Source: JAHEEL01 sp034660035 (lineage in GTDB: Bacteria > Actinomycetota > Acidimicrobiia > Spongiisociales > UBA5794). From it: a stretch of 64,000 nucleotides of DNA. How positions within the stretch are numbered: the first letter of the stretch is position 1; the number at the start of each line of letters is the position of its first letter. A program made the translations under genes and the position numbers. The notes beneath the pieces are model-generated. The model was not told where the DNA came from, searched no databases, and worked only from the letters and a program-made list of their open reading frames with translations. The stretch lies in NCBI GenBank assembly GCA_034660035.1, contig JAYEIJ010000079.1:1-64000 (forward strand). The letters are read 5' to 3'. Positions 24,673-33,247 of this stretch are shown piece by piece.

Positions 24673-24951
24673 TCATCCTTCGAGCACATCCACGACGGTC
24701 GCTGAATCGACCCCACGCATGAGGACGGTCTTCGATGATGACGTGCGACCCTTCACGATCTCAGCTCGACCCCCCACGACCATCTCGAGGAGATCGATAA
24801 CCGCCCGGTTGGCGCGTCCGCCTTCGGGCGGAGCTGAGACACGGATCTTGATCGTGTCACCGTACCGGCCCTTGATCTCGGCTCGCGAGGCCCCAGGAAC
24901 AACGCGCAGGCGCACCATGACGCCGTCGTCGTGTTCGGAGATGGGATCCAT
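24673..24951 (-). CDS. DUF167 (YggU-type) protein
   Basis: A 92-aa DUF167 family protein, cytoplasmic, of unknown function. The family core is clear: VRLRVVPGASRAEI near residue 12, IKIRVSAPPEGGRAN near 33, and the tail VKGRTSSSKTVLMRG. The start is ATG at 24951 with TACGTT 6 nt upstream and no Shine-Dalgarno sequence, so it is probably leaderless. It is divergent from ileS and shares the promoter region with the T-box leader. Confidence 0.9.
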   Translation of the reverse strand: MDPISEHDDGVMVRLRVVPGASRAEIKGRYGDTIKIRVSAPPEGGRANRAVIDLLEMVVGGRAEIVKGRTSSSKTVLMRGVDSATVVDVLEG

Positions 24952-24957
24952 GCCATC

Positions 24958-24963
24958 AACGTA
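24958..24963 (-). promoter_or_regulatory. -10 element of the DUF167 gene (leaderless)
   Basis: TACGTT on the minus strand, 6 nt before the ATG at 24951. Confidence 0.5.
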
Positions 24964-24984
24964 CCGCCGTCGGCGCTCGTAGCC

Positions 24985-25080
24985 GCCGAACGCGAACAAA
25001 GATGCCATCACGATTAGCCTCTCTACACGAGTGGTAGCGCGGGCCACCTCGTCCCGGCGAACCCGAGAACCCCGGAGGAG
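24985..25080 (+). promoter_or_regulatory. probable T-box leader of ileS, translational type
   Basis: The sequence GAGTGGTAGCGCGGG followed by CTCGTCCC matches the conserved T-box core (AGGGTGG-N-ACCGCG ... CGTCCC). ACGAG (25027-25031) can pair with CTCGT (25048-25052), leaving the UGGU (25032-25035) exposed to pair with the ACCA end of uncharged tRNA-Ile. Alternatively CCTC (25047-25050) can pair with GAGG of the ribosome site (25075-25078). The two foldings exclude each other, as in actinobacterial ileS T-boxes that control translation. The specifier hairpin upstream was not resolved, so the left boundary is approximate. Confidence 0.6.
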
Positions 25081-25082
25081 CC

Positions 25083-28000
25083 GTGACCGATCAGAACCCA
25101 TCACCCACCTTCTCCCGGGTTACCCCGGGCGTCGATCTCCCGGAACTCGACGGTCGCATCCTCGCGCTCTGGGATCGGATCGATGCCTTCCACTCCTCCG
25201 TCGAGATGCGCCCCGCGGAGTCGGAGTACACCTTCTACGACGGCCCTCCGTTCGCGACCGGGACGCCTCACTACGGTCACATCCTTCAAGCCGTCGTCAA
25301 GGACATCGTTCCCCGCTACTGGACCATGCGCGGGCATCGCGTCGAGCGCCGCTTCGGCTGGGACACCCACGGCCTTCCCATCGAGATGGAGGTTCAGAAA
25401 CTCCTCGGAATCTCCGGACCGCGTGAGATCGAGGAGTTCGGCGTCGCACGGTTCAATGAAGCCGCGCGAGATCTCGTCGAGCACACCACAACGGCCTTCT
25501 ACGACGTCACTCGTCGAGTCGGCCGTTGGGTGGATTTCGAAGACAACTACAAGACCATGGACATCGAGTTCATGGAGTCGGTCTGGTGGGGGTTCAAACA
25601 ACTCTGGGATCGCGGCCTGATCTACAAGGCGTTCAAGGTACTCCCCTACTCCTGGGGCGCCACGACGTCGCTCTCGAACTTCGAGGTGAACCTCGGTGGG
25701 TACCGCGACGTCGAGGATCCGTCGGTAACACTGCGGCTACCCATCACCGACGGCAACGATCATGCCATCATCGGCGACTACCTCCTGGTCTGGACGACGA
25801 CGCCCTGGACACTTCCGGGGAATCTCGCTGTCGCTGTCGGCGAGGACATCGAGTACGTACGGGTTGCAGACGAAGGAGACCACTACTGGGTCGCGCGGGA
25901 ACGAGTCGGTGACCTCTGGAGCGACACACTGCCGGAGATCATCGCTGCCGCGTCCGGCGCCGATCTGCTCGGGATCGCCTACGAACCTCCCTTCCCCCAC
26001 TTCGAAGACGAGCGCGAGAACGGGGCGTTCCGGGTGATAGCGATGGATGAGGTGACGACGGAGGACGGGACCGGACTGGTCCACACCGCACCCGCCTACG
26101 GCGAAGCGGACTTCTTCGCCCTTCGGAAGGCCGGAATCTCCGCTCTCGTCGACCCGATCGACCTCGAAGCCCGGTTCACCGACGAGTTTCCCGAGGTCGA
26201 GGGTCTCCACGTCAAGGCGGCGGATCCCATCCTGACCACATTGCTGCGGGACCGGGGCGTGCTCGTGCACGAGGGCGTGATCACCCACAGCTACCCGTTC
26301 TGTTGGCGCACGGATACTCCCCTGATCTACAAGGCCATCCCGAGTTGGTACGTCAACGTGGAGTCGATCAAGGACCGGATGGTCGAATTGAACAACGACA
26401 TCCACTGGGTCCCCGACTACGTCGGCGCCAAGAGATTCGGCAACTGGCTCGAAGGCGCCAGGGACTACGCGATCTCCCGGAACCGTTTCTGGGGTACCAC
26501 GATCCCCATCTGGGAATGCGACTCGTGTGACGAGACCGTGTGCCTCGGATCCCGTGATGAACTCGAAGCGTTGAGCGGCGTATGGACCGACGATCTCCAC
26601 AAGCACATCCTCGATCCGATCACCTGGCCGTGCAACACGTGCGACGGCACGATGATCCGCGTCCCCGAGGTGCTCGATACGTGGTTCGACTCCGGCTCCA
26701 TGCCGTACGCCCAGGTCCACTACCCGTTCGAGAACAAGGAACGATTCGAGCGCGGCTTCCCCGCGAACTTCATCGCAGAGGGCCTCGATCAGACCCGTGG
26801 CTGGTTCTATACGCTGCTGATCCTGTCGACCGGGATCTTCGACACGGCGCCGTTCCAGAACTGCGTCGTCACCGGCATGGTCCTTGCCGAGGACGGTCGG
26901 AAGATGTCGAAGAGCCTGAAGAACTACCCCGATCCGTCACACGTTCTCGACGAGTTCGGTGCCGATGCACTTCGAGCGTATCTCATCAACTCTCCCGTGG
27001 TTCGCGCCGATCCGCTCCGCTTCTCGGAAGACGGTGTTCGCGAAGTTGTCAGAACAGTGCTGCTTCCATGGTGGAACGCCTTCTCGTTCTTCACGACCTA
27101 TGCCGAGGCCGACGCCATCACGGACGCGGATCTCGCCGCAGCCCCGCCCGTCGCAGAACGACCGGAGATCGACCGCTGGATCCTCTCCGTCCTCCAAACC
27201 CTCATCGCGAGCGTCAACCGCGAGATGGAGTCGTACCGTCTCTTCGCCGTGACACCACCCATCATCGGATTCGTGGAGCACCTGACGAACTGGTACATCC
27301 GCAGGTCCCGGCGGCGCTTCTGGTCCCACCGGGGAGGAGGTGACGAGAGGAGCAAACTGGCCGCCTTCGCCACGCTTCACGAAGTGCTCCTCACGTTCGC
27401 TACCGTCGCCGCTCCCGTACTGCCGTTCATGGCAGAGGAGATGTACCAACGTCTCGCTCGGCCGTCTGAGACCTCGGCCCGGCAAAGCGTGCACCTGCTC
27501 GACTACCCCAACGCCGACAGAGCGATGATCGACACGGAACTCGAATCGGCGATGGCGGCATCGAGGACGGTCGTCAATCTCGGCCGGACACTGAGGAAGC
27601 GGAACGATCTGAGGGTCCGCCAACCGCTCGCTCTCGTAACGATCGTCGCCGGAGACTCCGGACTCCGTCGGGCGATCGAGACGCACACAGCTCTCATCGC
27701 TGAGGAGCTCAACGTTCGCTCCGTGAAGGTCCACGACAACGAAGCCGATCTGGTTGAACTGTCGGCGAAGGCCGACTTCAAGCGTCTTGGACCCCGGTTC
27801 GGGAAGGAGACGAAGGCCATCGCCGCGGCGATCGCGCTTCTCGATCACGATGCCGTTGTCGAACTCCTCGAAATCGGTGAGATCACAGTCGCTGAGAATG
27901 TGCTGACCGCTGAGGATTTCGTGGTCCTCCGCAGCCCGCGCGAGGGAACCGTCGTCGCCACGGAGGGTTCGATCACCGTTGCACTCGATATCCATCTCAC

Positions 28001-28262
28001 AGATGACCTTCTCATCGAGGGCGTCGCGCGCGAACTCGTCAACCGGATACAGATGATGCGACGCTCAGAGGGCTACGAAGTGGCCGATCGAATCCGACTT
28101 CGTTGGAACTCCGAAGACGCCCCGATCGTCGATGCGTTCGACGTTCACAATGATTTCATCGCCGGCGAGGTGCTGGCAACCGAGATCGTGCGAGACGGGT
28201 CGATGACCTCGGATCCCATCATCGTCGATGGCGCCGCCGTCGTCCTCGGTATCGACCGATAG
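25083..28262 (+). CDS. ileS: isoleucyl-tRNA synthetase
   Basis: This class I synthetase charges tRNA-Ile. At 1059 aa it has the catalytic Rossmann fold with PHYGHIL (HIGH motif, about residue 61) and KMSKSLKNY (about 607), a large editing insert between them, and a C-terminal anticodon-binding region. The sequence style (FYDGPPFATGTPHYGHIL, HGLPIEMEVQK) is that of the eukaryote-like, mupirocin-resistant type 2 enzymes, which are common in actinobacteria. The GTG start has GGAGG 4 nt upstream (GGAGGAG extends it), controlled by the probable T-box. It is convergent with yggT. Confidence 0.97.
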   Translation: MTDQNPSPTFSRVTPGVDLPELDGRILALWDRIDAFHSSVEMRPAESEYTFYDGPPFATGTPHYGHILQAVVKDIVPRYWTMRGHRVERRFGWDTHGLPIEMEVQKLLGISGPREIEEFGVARFNEAARDLVEHTTTAFYDVTRRVGRWVDFEDNYKTMDIEFMESVWWGFKQLWDRGLIYKAFKVLPYSWGATTSLSNFEVNLGGYRDVEDPSVTLRLPITDGNDHAIIGDYLLVWTTTPWTLPGNLAVAVGEDIEYVRVADEGDHYWVARERVGDLWSDTLPEIIAAASGADLLGIAYEPPFPHFEDERENGAFRVIAMDEVTTEDGTGLVHTAPAYGEADFFALRKAGISALVDPIDLEARFTDEFPEVEGLHVKAADPILTTLLRDRGVLVHEGVITHSYPFCWRTDTPLIYKAIPSWYVNVESIKDRMVELNNDIHWVPDYVGAKRFGNWLEGARDYAISRNRFWGTTIPIWECDSCDETVCLGSRDELEALSGVWTDDLHKHILDPITWPCNTCDGTMIRVPEVLDTWFDSGSMPYAQVHYPFENKERFERGFPANFIAEGLDQTRGWFYTLLILSTGIFDTAPFQNCVVTGMVLAEDGRKMSKSLKNYPDPSHVLDEFGADALRAYLINSPVVRADPLRFSEDGVREVVRTVLLPWWNAFSFFTTYAEADAITDADLAAAPPVAERPEIDRWILSVLQTLIASVNREMESYRLFAVTPPIIGFVEHLTNWYIRRSRRRFWSHRGGGDERSKLAAFATLHEVLLTFATVAAPVLPFMAEEMYQRLARPSETSARQSVHLLDYPNADRAMIDTELESAMAASRTVVNLGRTLRKRNDLRVRQPLALVTIVAGDSGLRRAIETHTALIAEELNVRSVKVHDNEADLVELSAKADFKRLGPRFGKETKAIAAAIALLDHDAVVELLEIGEITVAENVLTAEDFVVLRSPREGTVVATEGSITVALDIHLTDDLLIEGVARELVNRIQMMRRSEGYEVADRIRLRWNSEDAPIVDAFDVHNDFIAGEVLATEIVRDGSMTSDPIIVDGAAVVLGIDR

Positions 28263-28266
28263 CCTT

Positions 28267-28533
28267 CTAGCAGAGGAACACGAGCAGCAGGTTGACGCCG
28301 ATGATGAGGATGAGTGGGGAGAGGTCGAGTGCTGCTCCCCCGATTCTCACGGGTGGGATGACGCTTCGGATCGGACTCATGAGCGGCTCGATCACCCTGG
28401 AGAGTCCGTCGTAGAGACGTCGGACTGGATGATCGAATCCCAGTCGTCCGAACGAGACCACATAGCTCAGAACGATCCAGGCGATCATGACCCAGATCGC
28501 CAGCCGAAGAACGCCGCACACGATTCCAAGCAT
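28267..28533 (-). CDS. yggT: YggT family membrane protein
   Basis: This 88-aa integral membrane protein has two hydrophobic segments (residues 3-28 and 65-87) around the conserved loop DPLMSPIRSVIPP-like sequence (EPLMSPIRSVIPPV). Members lie at the end of division clusters (ylmG in Gram-positives) and are linked to cell shape or osmotic response, without a settled mechanism. It is 3 nt downstream of sepF and is the last gene of the dcw run, facing the end of ileS. Confidence 0.93.
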   Translation of the reverse strand: MLGIVCGVLRLAIWVMIAWIVLSYVVSFGRLGFDHPVRRLYDGLSRVIEPLMSPIRSVIPPVRIGGAALDLSPLILIIGVNLLLVFLC

Positions 28534-28536
28534 GGA

Positions 28537-29097
28537 TCAGGACGATCGGTAGAGTCCGAGTGTGCCGAGGCGGTCGAGTTCCTCACTGCTCACGGAGACA
28601 CCCGCCGGACTGACGAGAATGACGCCCTGCGAGATCTTCGCCATCTTGCCATCGAGCGCGTATGTGAGTCCCGACGTGAAATCGACGAGCCTACGGACCA
28701 TCTCAGGTTCGGTCGACCGAAGATCGAGCGCGAGAGCGCTGCCGGATCGGATACCGTCGGCAAGCAGTTGGGCATCGGAGAAGTTCCGCGCAACGATGAC
28801 ATCGATCGATCCAGGAGACGGGATCCGGGTCGACTCGATCGGTCGTTCCGCATGATCCCCCGGCTGCACATAGACCCCTGCCTCGGTGTGATCCCAGGAT
28901 GACTCTCTGCGATCCGATGTCGGTGGTTCGATGCGGCGTCCGGCGACACTCCCGGGTGGGCGAGCCGTGACGGCACGTGGCGATTCGGCACCCGGACTAC
29001 CTGTCGGCGCTCCGGCTCCTGTCTGTCCACCATCGGCGGCATCGTCGTCATCTACGAGGCCGAGGTAAAAGAGCGTCTTCTGCCAGAACGTTGCCAT
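28537..29097 (-). CDS. sepF: SepF, FtsZ membrane-anchoring protein
   Basis: SepF polymerises and tethers FtsZ to the membrane, which is essential in organisms without FtsA, as here. The 186-aa protein begins with an amphipathic stretch ATFWQKTLFYLGL (membrane binding), then a long disordered acidic/proline-rich linker (about residues 17-95), and the SepF core SIDVIVARNFSDAQ ... ALDLRSTEPEMVRRLVDFTSGLTYALDG. ATG at 29097 is preferred, with GAGGA 6 nt upstream; an in-frame TTG two codons earlier sits on top of the ribosome site. It starts 2 nt after the yggS stop. Confidence 0.95.
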   Translation of the reverse strand: MATFWQKTLFYLGLVDDDDAADGGQTGAGAPTGSPGAESPRAVTARPPGSVAGRRIEPPTSDRRESSWDHTEAGVYVQPGDHAERPIESTRIPSPGSIDVIVARNFSDAQLLADGIRSGSALALDLRSTEPEMVRRLVDFTSGLTYALDGKMAKISQGVILVSPAGVSVSSEELDRLGTLGLYRSS

Positions 29098-29099
29098 AG

Positions 29100-29792
29100 T
29101 CAATCCTCGTAAGAGTGTCCGTTGTCTTCGTCGTCCGCGGGTTCAAAGATAGCCCGTCCCACGCGAACGATGCTCGCGCCCTCTTCCACGGCCACTTCGA
29201 AGTCGTCCGTCATCCCCATCGACAGATCGCCGGCTTCCGGATGTTCAGCCACCAGGGTATCGCGAAGTTCGCGCAGAGCGACGAACCACCGGCGAGCGTC
29301 ATTCGCGATGCGTTCCCTCGGCGGGATGATCATCAGCCCATGAACAGGGACACCTCCCGCGGCGAGATGGTCGGCGACGCGATGAACATCGGCCGGGGCG
29401 AATCCGTGCTTCTGCGGCTCTTCTCCGATGTTGACTTCGATCAGCACCGGTGGGGGGTCTTCGAGCCGGATCCACGCATCTGCGACGCTCATGCGGTCGA
29501 GGGAGTGGAGCAGGGTGATCGACGGCGCGATCACTTTGATCGCCCTTCGCTGTACGTTCCCCACGAAGTGCCACTCGATATCGTCCGGAAGATCCGCTTC
29601 TAGACGTTGGCTGAGTCCTTGGGGGCGGTTCTCTCCGAACACGCGCTGTCCGGCTTCGTACAGTTCGGTCACGGCCGCGTCGGTTCGTCCCTTCGACACG
29701 GCGAGTAGGGTCACGTCATCCGGGCCCCTCCCCGAACGCTTCGCAGCATCTGCGATACGCCGTTCCACGTTGATCAGTCCTCTGGTAGCCAT
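29100..29792 (-). CDS. yggS: YggS/PLPBP family PLP-homeostasis protein
   Basis: This 230-aa single-domain protein with the alanine-racemase N-terminal barrel fold binds PLP but has no catalytic partner domain; the family buffers PLP in the cell. The PLP lysine is in LLAVSKGR (about residue 34), followed by FGENRPQGL, EWHFVGNVQRR and LSMGMTDDFEVAVEEGASIVRVGRAIF near the end. It lies between pgeF and sepF, the usual ylmDEF order. The start overlaps the end of pgeF by 19 bases. Confidence 0.94.
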   Translation of the reverse strand: MATRGLINVERRIADAAKRSGRGPDDVTLLAVSKGRTDAAVTELYEAGQRVFGENRPQGLSQRLEADLPDDIEWHFVGNVQRRAIKVIAPSITLLHSLDRMSVADAWIRLEDPPPVLIEVNIGEEPQKHGFAPADVHRVADHLAAGGVPVHGLMIIPPRERIANDARRWFVALRELRDTLVAEHPEAGDLSMGMTDDFEVAVEEGASIVRVGRAIFEPADDEDNGHSYED

Positions 29793-30403
29793 GCCACCGC
29801 CACCTGCCGTTCTGTTGTCGCGTCCCGACGATACGAGCGAAATCCCGGATCCGAGTGCGTGCAGACGTCGGATCTCCAGACATCGAGACCGGACAGTTGC
29901 CCCGCCGCCGCCGATCGAAGATCGACACTCGGCGTTCCAGACGTCGTTCGGGATGCGTAGTCGCCGACGGCCGCTCTGACCTCGTCGCCGACCTCGTAGC
30001 AGCACGGTCCGATCGAAGGGCCGATCGCTGCCCTCCTCGGTGTGTCCCCGAGAGCCGTCATCGCTTCGATGCCGGACCCCATGATCTCTGCTGCAACCCC
30101 GCGCCACCCCGCGTGGAGGATCGCAACCGAATGGTCCCCTTCGATGATGATCGGCATGCAGTCCGCCGTTGCGATCGTCAGCGGGAGTCCCGGCCGATCG
30201 GTGATCAGACCGTCGGCAGAACCGGCAGGACCCGGTTGATCGACGTTCAACACGACGCCTCCATGGACCTGGTGGACGAATGCCCACGCTCGCGGGATAC
30301 CAAGCTCGTTCGAGATCAGCCTTCGCCTCTCGAGGTCATCCCGACCGTTTCCGTCGCCTGCGTCGCCGAAGGCCGCTCCGCGGAATCCCGCGGGTCGGAT
30401 CAT
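29774..30403 (-). CDS. pgeF: PgeF/YlmD laccase-domain protein (peptidoglycan editing)
   Basis: This 209-aa DUF152/YfiH family protein shows the metal-site residues in VHQVHGG, ATADCMPIII and ILHAGWRG, plus IGPSIGPCCYEVGDEV. The family acts as a purine nucleoside phosphorylase-like enzyme and, in E. coli, edits mis-incorporated serine in UDP-MurNAc peptide precursors. Position within the division cluster, directly after ftsZ (ATGA overlap), fits the cell-wall role. The protein is slightly shorter than typical (about 240 aa) because its N-terminus is short. Confidence 0.93.
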   Translation of the reverse strand: MIRPAGFRGAAFGDAGDGNGRDDLERRRLISNELGIPRAWAFVHQVHGGVVLNVDQPGPAGSADGLITDRPGLPLTIATADCMPIIIEGDHSVAILHAGWRGVAAEIMGSGIEAMTALGDTPRRAAIGPSIGPCCYEVGDEVRAAVGDYASRTTSGTPSVDLRSAAAGQLSGLDVWRSDVCTHSDPGFRSYRRDATTERQVAVAWLPED

Positions 30404-31485
30404 CCCTGGACGAAGCCCGGGATCTCCATCTCGTCGGTTCCGTCCTCGTGACGGGCCACCTCGTCCGGGCTCGTGCGCACGATCGGAACACCGACCGTGG
30501 GAGCGGACGTGAACGCTGACCGCGTCTGTTCCTTCTCGAATCCGGCGGCGATGACGGTTACCCGCATGTCGTCACCGAGAGAATCGTCGACGACGGCGCC
30601 GAAGATGATGTTCGCGTCCCCATCCGAATGATCGGCGACGATAGATGCCGCCGTGGACACCTCGTGGAGCGTCATCTCTCGTGGACCGGCGATCGAAAGC
30701 AGAACGCCTCGCGCCCCATCCATCGAGGTTTCGAGCAGAGGACTCGCTATCGCCTTCTCCGCGGCTTGCTGTGCACGGCTGTCGCCGGTCGCCTGCCCGA
30801 TCCCCATCACAGCGGATCCGGCTTCGGACATCACCGTCTTCACATCAGCGAAGTCGACGTTGATGAGTCCCGGCGTCGTGATGAGATCGGTGATCCCCTT
30901 GACTCCGTTCGTGAGGATCTCGTCGGCCATCTTGAATGCGTCGACAACCGGTGTCTGGTCGTCCGCGATCTCGAGGAGCCGCTCGTTCGGGATGATGATG
31001 AGCGTGTCAACGGCCTGCTTCAGGGTCTGGATGCCCTGTTCGGCGGCGACGGATCGGCGACGGCCTTCGAATCCGAACGGACGCGTGACAACACCGACCG
31101 TGAGCGCCCCGAGAGACTTCGCGACCTCGGCCACGACGGGGGCCGCGCCGGTTCCGGTTCCCCCACCTTCACCTGCGGTGATGAACACCATGTCGGCCCC
31201 GGTTAGCGCGTCCTCGATCTCGGCCCGGTGCTCGTCTGCCGCTTCACGGCCGACTTCGGGATTCGCCCCGGCACCCAGGCCGCGGGTGGAATCACGGCCG
31301 ATGTCGAGTTTGAGATCGGCATCGGACATGATGAGGGCTTGAGCGTCAGTGTTGACGGCGATGAACTCGACACCGCCGACACTGGCCTCGATCATGCGGT
31401 TCACGGCGTTCACGCCGCCACCGCCCACACCGACCACTTTGATCACGGCCAGGTAGGTGTGTGGTGAAAGTTTCGAATCTGTCAT
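30400..31485 (-). CDS. ftsZ: cell division protein FtsZ
   Basis: This tubulin-like GTPase forms the division ring. The 361-aa protein has VGVGGGGVNAVNRMI near residue 17, the tubulin signature GEGGGTGTGAAPVVAE near 105, and NVDFADVKTVM near 205. The C-terminal conserved peptide is EMEIPGFVQG, the binding site for SepF. The start at 31485 is supported by GGGAGG 9 nt upstream. The gene follows ftsQ with a 32-nt spacer and is the only place in the dcw run, apart from ftsI-ftsL and rsmH-mraZ, where genes do not overlap or touch. Confidence 0.98.
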   Translation of the reverse strand: MTDSKLSPHTYLAVIKVVGVGGGGVNAVNRMIEASVGGVEFIAVNTDAQALIMSDADLKLDIGRDSTRGLGAGANPEVGREAADEHRAEIEDALTGADMVFITAGEGGGTGTGAAPVVAEVAKSLGALTVGVVTRPFGFEGRRRSVAAEQGIQTLKQAVDTLIIIPNERLLEIADDQTPVVDAFKMADEILTNGVKGITDLITTPGLINVDFADVKTVMSEAGSAVMGIGQATGDSRAQQAAEKAIASPLLETSMDGARGVLLSIAGPREMTLHEVSTAASIVADHSDGDANIIFGAVVDDSLGDDMRVTVIAAGFEKEQTRSAFTSAPTVGVPIVRTSPDEVARHEDGTDEMEIPGFVQG

Positions 31486-31517
31486 AGTGCTGGGCCTCCC
31501 GCGCAGGTGGAACAAGG

Positions 31518-32318
31518 TTAGTCCGAAGGTTGAGACTCTTCTACTGTCTTTGTCTCACCTTCCAGTTGAGATTGAGGCGGAGCGACCGCGGGACGCAGCG
31601 GAGCGGTCACGTCGACCCTACTCCCGGGCTCGATTCCGGTGGCGAGGAGGGCCTCGACGGCAGCCGCCTTCGCCGCCATGTCGGCGGGTCGTCCCAAGAG
31701 GATGATGAATCCGCCGACGTTCGCATCGACCGTGATCCCGGTGACGGTGACCTCCGCCGATCGTCGCAGCGCCGGTGGAAGCGCGACCAGGAACTCGATC
31801 GCACCCAGCGTCGAACCGTCTGTGATCTGATCTCCGACATGCACCGGGACCGGGCGATCCGTGACGATCAGCGGTGGAATCGCTTCACCGCTCGTTCGAT
31901 CCACCAGAACCCCGTCCGCCGCGGCCTGGAAGACGACGTCGTCGATGGTGATCGCGACAGCCGGTACCCGTTCCACGATGTGGATCTCCATACTGCCGGG
32001 CCAGGAGACGATCACGTCGGCTTCTGCGATCCACGGGTTCTCGAGCAGTGCGGCCTCCAACGCGCCGGCGTTCACCGACATCGTTGGTGTTCCCGGTCCG
32101 ACGGCGAGGTCGGCCGCGATCGCAGCCGGATCTGAGCGCTGTGTCCCAGTGACCGTTACGGATCGGATCGAGAGCAGCGGCGAATTGACGAGCCATACCG
32201 TCAACGCCACCGCGATCACGGCCAGCACGATCCAGATCACCCACCTGAGCCGCCCACGGGCTCGGTCTTCCGTCACCTGCTGTCGCCGCTCGGCGATCCG
32301 GTGGTCCATCGTGTTCAT
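31518..32318 (-). CDS. ftsQ: cell division protein FtsQ
   Basis: This bitopic septal protein links early and late divisome parts. The 266-aa protein has a short cytoplasmic N-terminus, one membrane helix (about 24-43), then a POTRA domain (SIRSVTVTGTQRSDPAAIAADL) and the FtsQ beta domain with NPWIAEADVIVSWPGSMEIHIVERVPAV. The C-terminus is acidic and low complexity. Its ATG overlaps the murB stop. The murB-ftsQ-ftsZ order without ftsA is the actinobacterial one. Confidence 0.93.
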   Translation of the reverse strand: MNTMDHRIAERRQQVTEDRARGRLRWVIWIVLAVIAVALTVWLVNSPLLSIRSVTVTGTQRSDPAAIAADLAVGPGTPTMSVNAGALEAALLENPWIAEADVIVSWPGSMEIHIVERVPAVAITIDDVVFQAAADGVLVDRTSGEAIPPLIVTDRPVPVHVGDQITDGSTLGAIEFLVALPPALRRSAEVTVTGITVDANVGGFIILLGRPADMAAKAAAVEALLATGIEPGSRVDVTAPLRPAVAPPQSQLEGETKTVEESQPSD

Positions 32319-33247
32319 CCGACCGTATCCGTTCCCATTGCTTCATCGCCGGTCCTGTCGAAAACGCCGGCGAACTGGATCTCGGGTACGAGCCAGACTC
32401 CTGTGGCTTCGCCCACACGTCGTCGCACCGCCCAAACAAGATCCCACACGTCCTGTGCGGTGGCATGTTCGTCGGCCACGAGGAAATTGGCGTGCATTTC
32501 CGACACAGCCACACCGCCTCGTCGGTATCCCTTGAGTCCGACCGCGTCGATCAGACGTCCGGCCGCGTCATCGGGCGGGTTCTTGAAGACCGAACCGGCG
32601 TTGAACGTTCCACCTGGTTGGTGCTCCTTCCTCCACCGCGTGATCTCGCGAATCCGGGCCTCGGCGACGTCGTGCTCGCACGCCTCCGTCGAGAACCGGG
32701 CAGAGACGACGATGTCACCCGGTTCGATGTTCGAATGCCGATAGCCGAAGCCCAAGTCGGCAGCGGTTCGATCGCTTCGGTCGCCGGTGAACCGATCGAT
32801 GATCCGTGCGCTGAGAAGGCAAGCTGCAGTGTCACTCCCGTGCCCACCTGCGTTCATCTTCACCGCACCCCCGACCGTGCCGGGGATCCCGGCGTAGAAC
32901 TCGAGTCCGCAACGGCCGGCCTCGGCTCCCGCCCGAGCGACCCGAGGCAACGAAGCCGCCCCACCGGAGCGAACGACGCCGCCCGGCTCGACAACGATCT
33001 TCAGGAACTCACCGGAGAGCCGGATCACCAGTCCTCGGTATCCGGCATCGGCAACAAGGAGATTGCTCCCGCGCCCGAGCACCAGCACGTCCACTTCACC
33101 GGTAGCAGCGGCAAGAACGTCGACGAGATGCTGCTCATCTTCGATCTCGGCGAACCAATCGGCCGCGCCGCCGAGCTTGTAGGTGGTCATCGGCGCAAGG
33201 GTCACCCCTGCGCTCACACCCGGCGTCGACATCAATCGATCGGTCAC
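32315..33247 (-). CDS. murB: UDP-N-acetylenolpyruvoylglucosamine reductase
   Basis: MurB reduces the enolpyruvyl group to lactyl with FAD and NADPH, giving UDP-MurNAc. The 310-aa type II enzyme has TTYKLGGAADWFAE near 20, LGRGSNLLVADAG near 55, YAGIPGTVGGAVKMNAGG near 115, and the catalytic serine in NAGSVFKNP near 215. The start is GTG at 33247: GGGAGG lies 4 nt upstream and the codon overlaps the murC stop as GTGA. Confidence 0.96.
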   Translation of the reverse strand: MTDRLMSTPGVSAGVTLAPMTTYKLGGAADWFAEIEDEQHLVDVLAAATGEVDVLVLGRGSNLLVADAGYRGLVIRLSGEFLKIVVEPGGVVRSGGAASLPRVARAGAEAGRCGLEFYAGIPGTVGGAVKMNAGGHGSDTAACLLSARIIDRFTGDRSDRTAADLGFGYRHSNIEPGDIVVSARFSTEACEHDVAEARIREITRWRKEHQPGGTFNAGSVFKNPPDDAAGRLIDAVGLKGYRRGGVAVSEMHANFLVADEHATAQDVWDLVWAVRRRVGEATGVWLVPEIQFAGVFDRTGDEAMGTDTVG

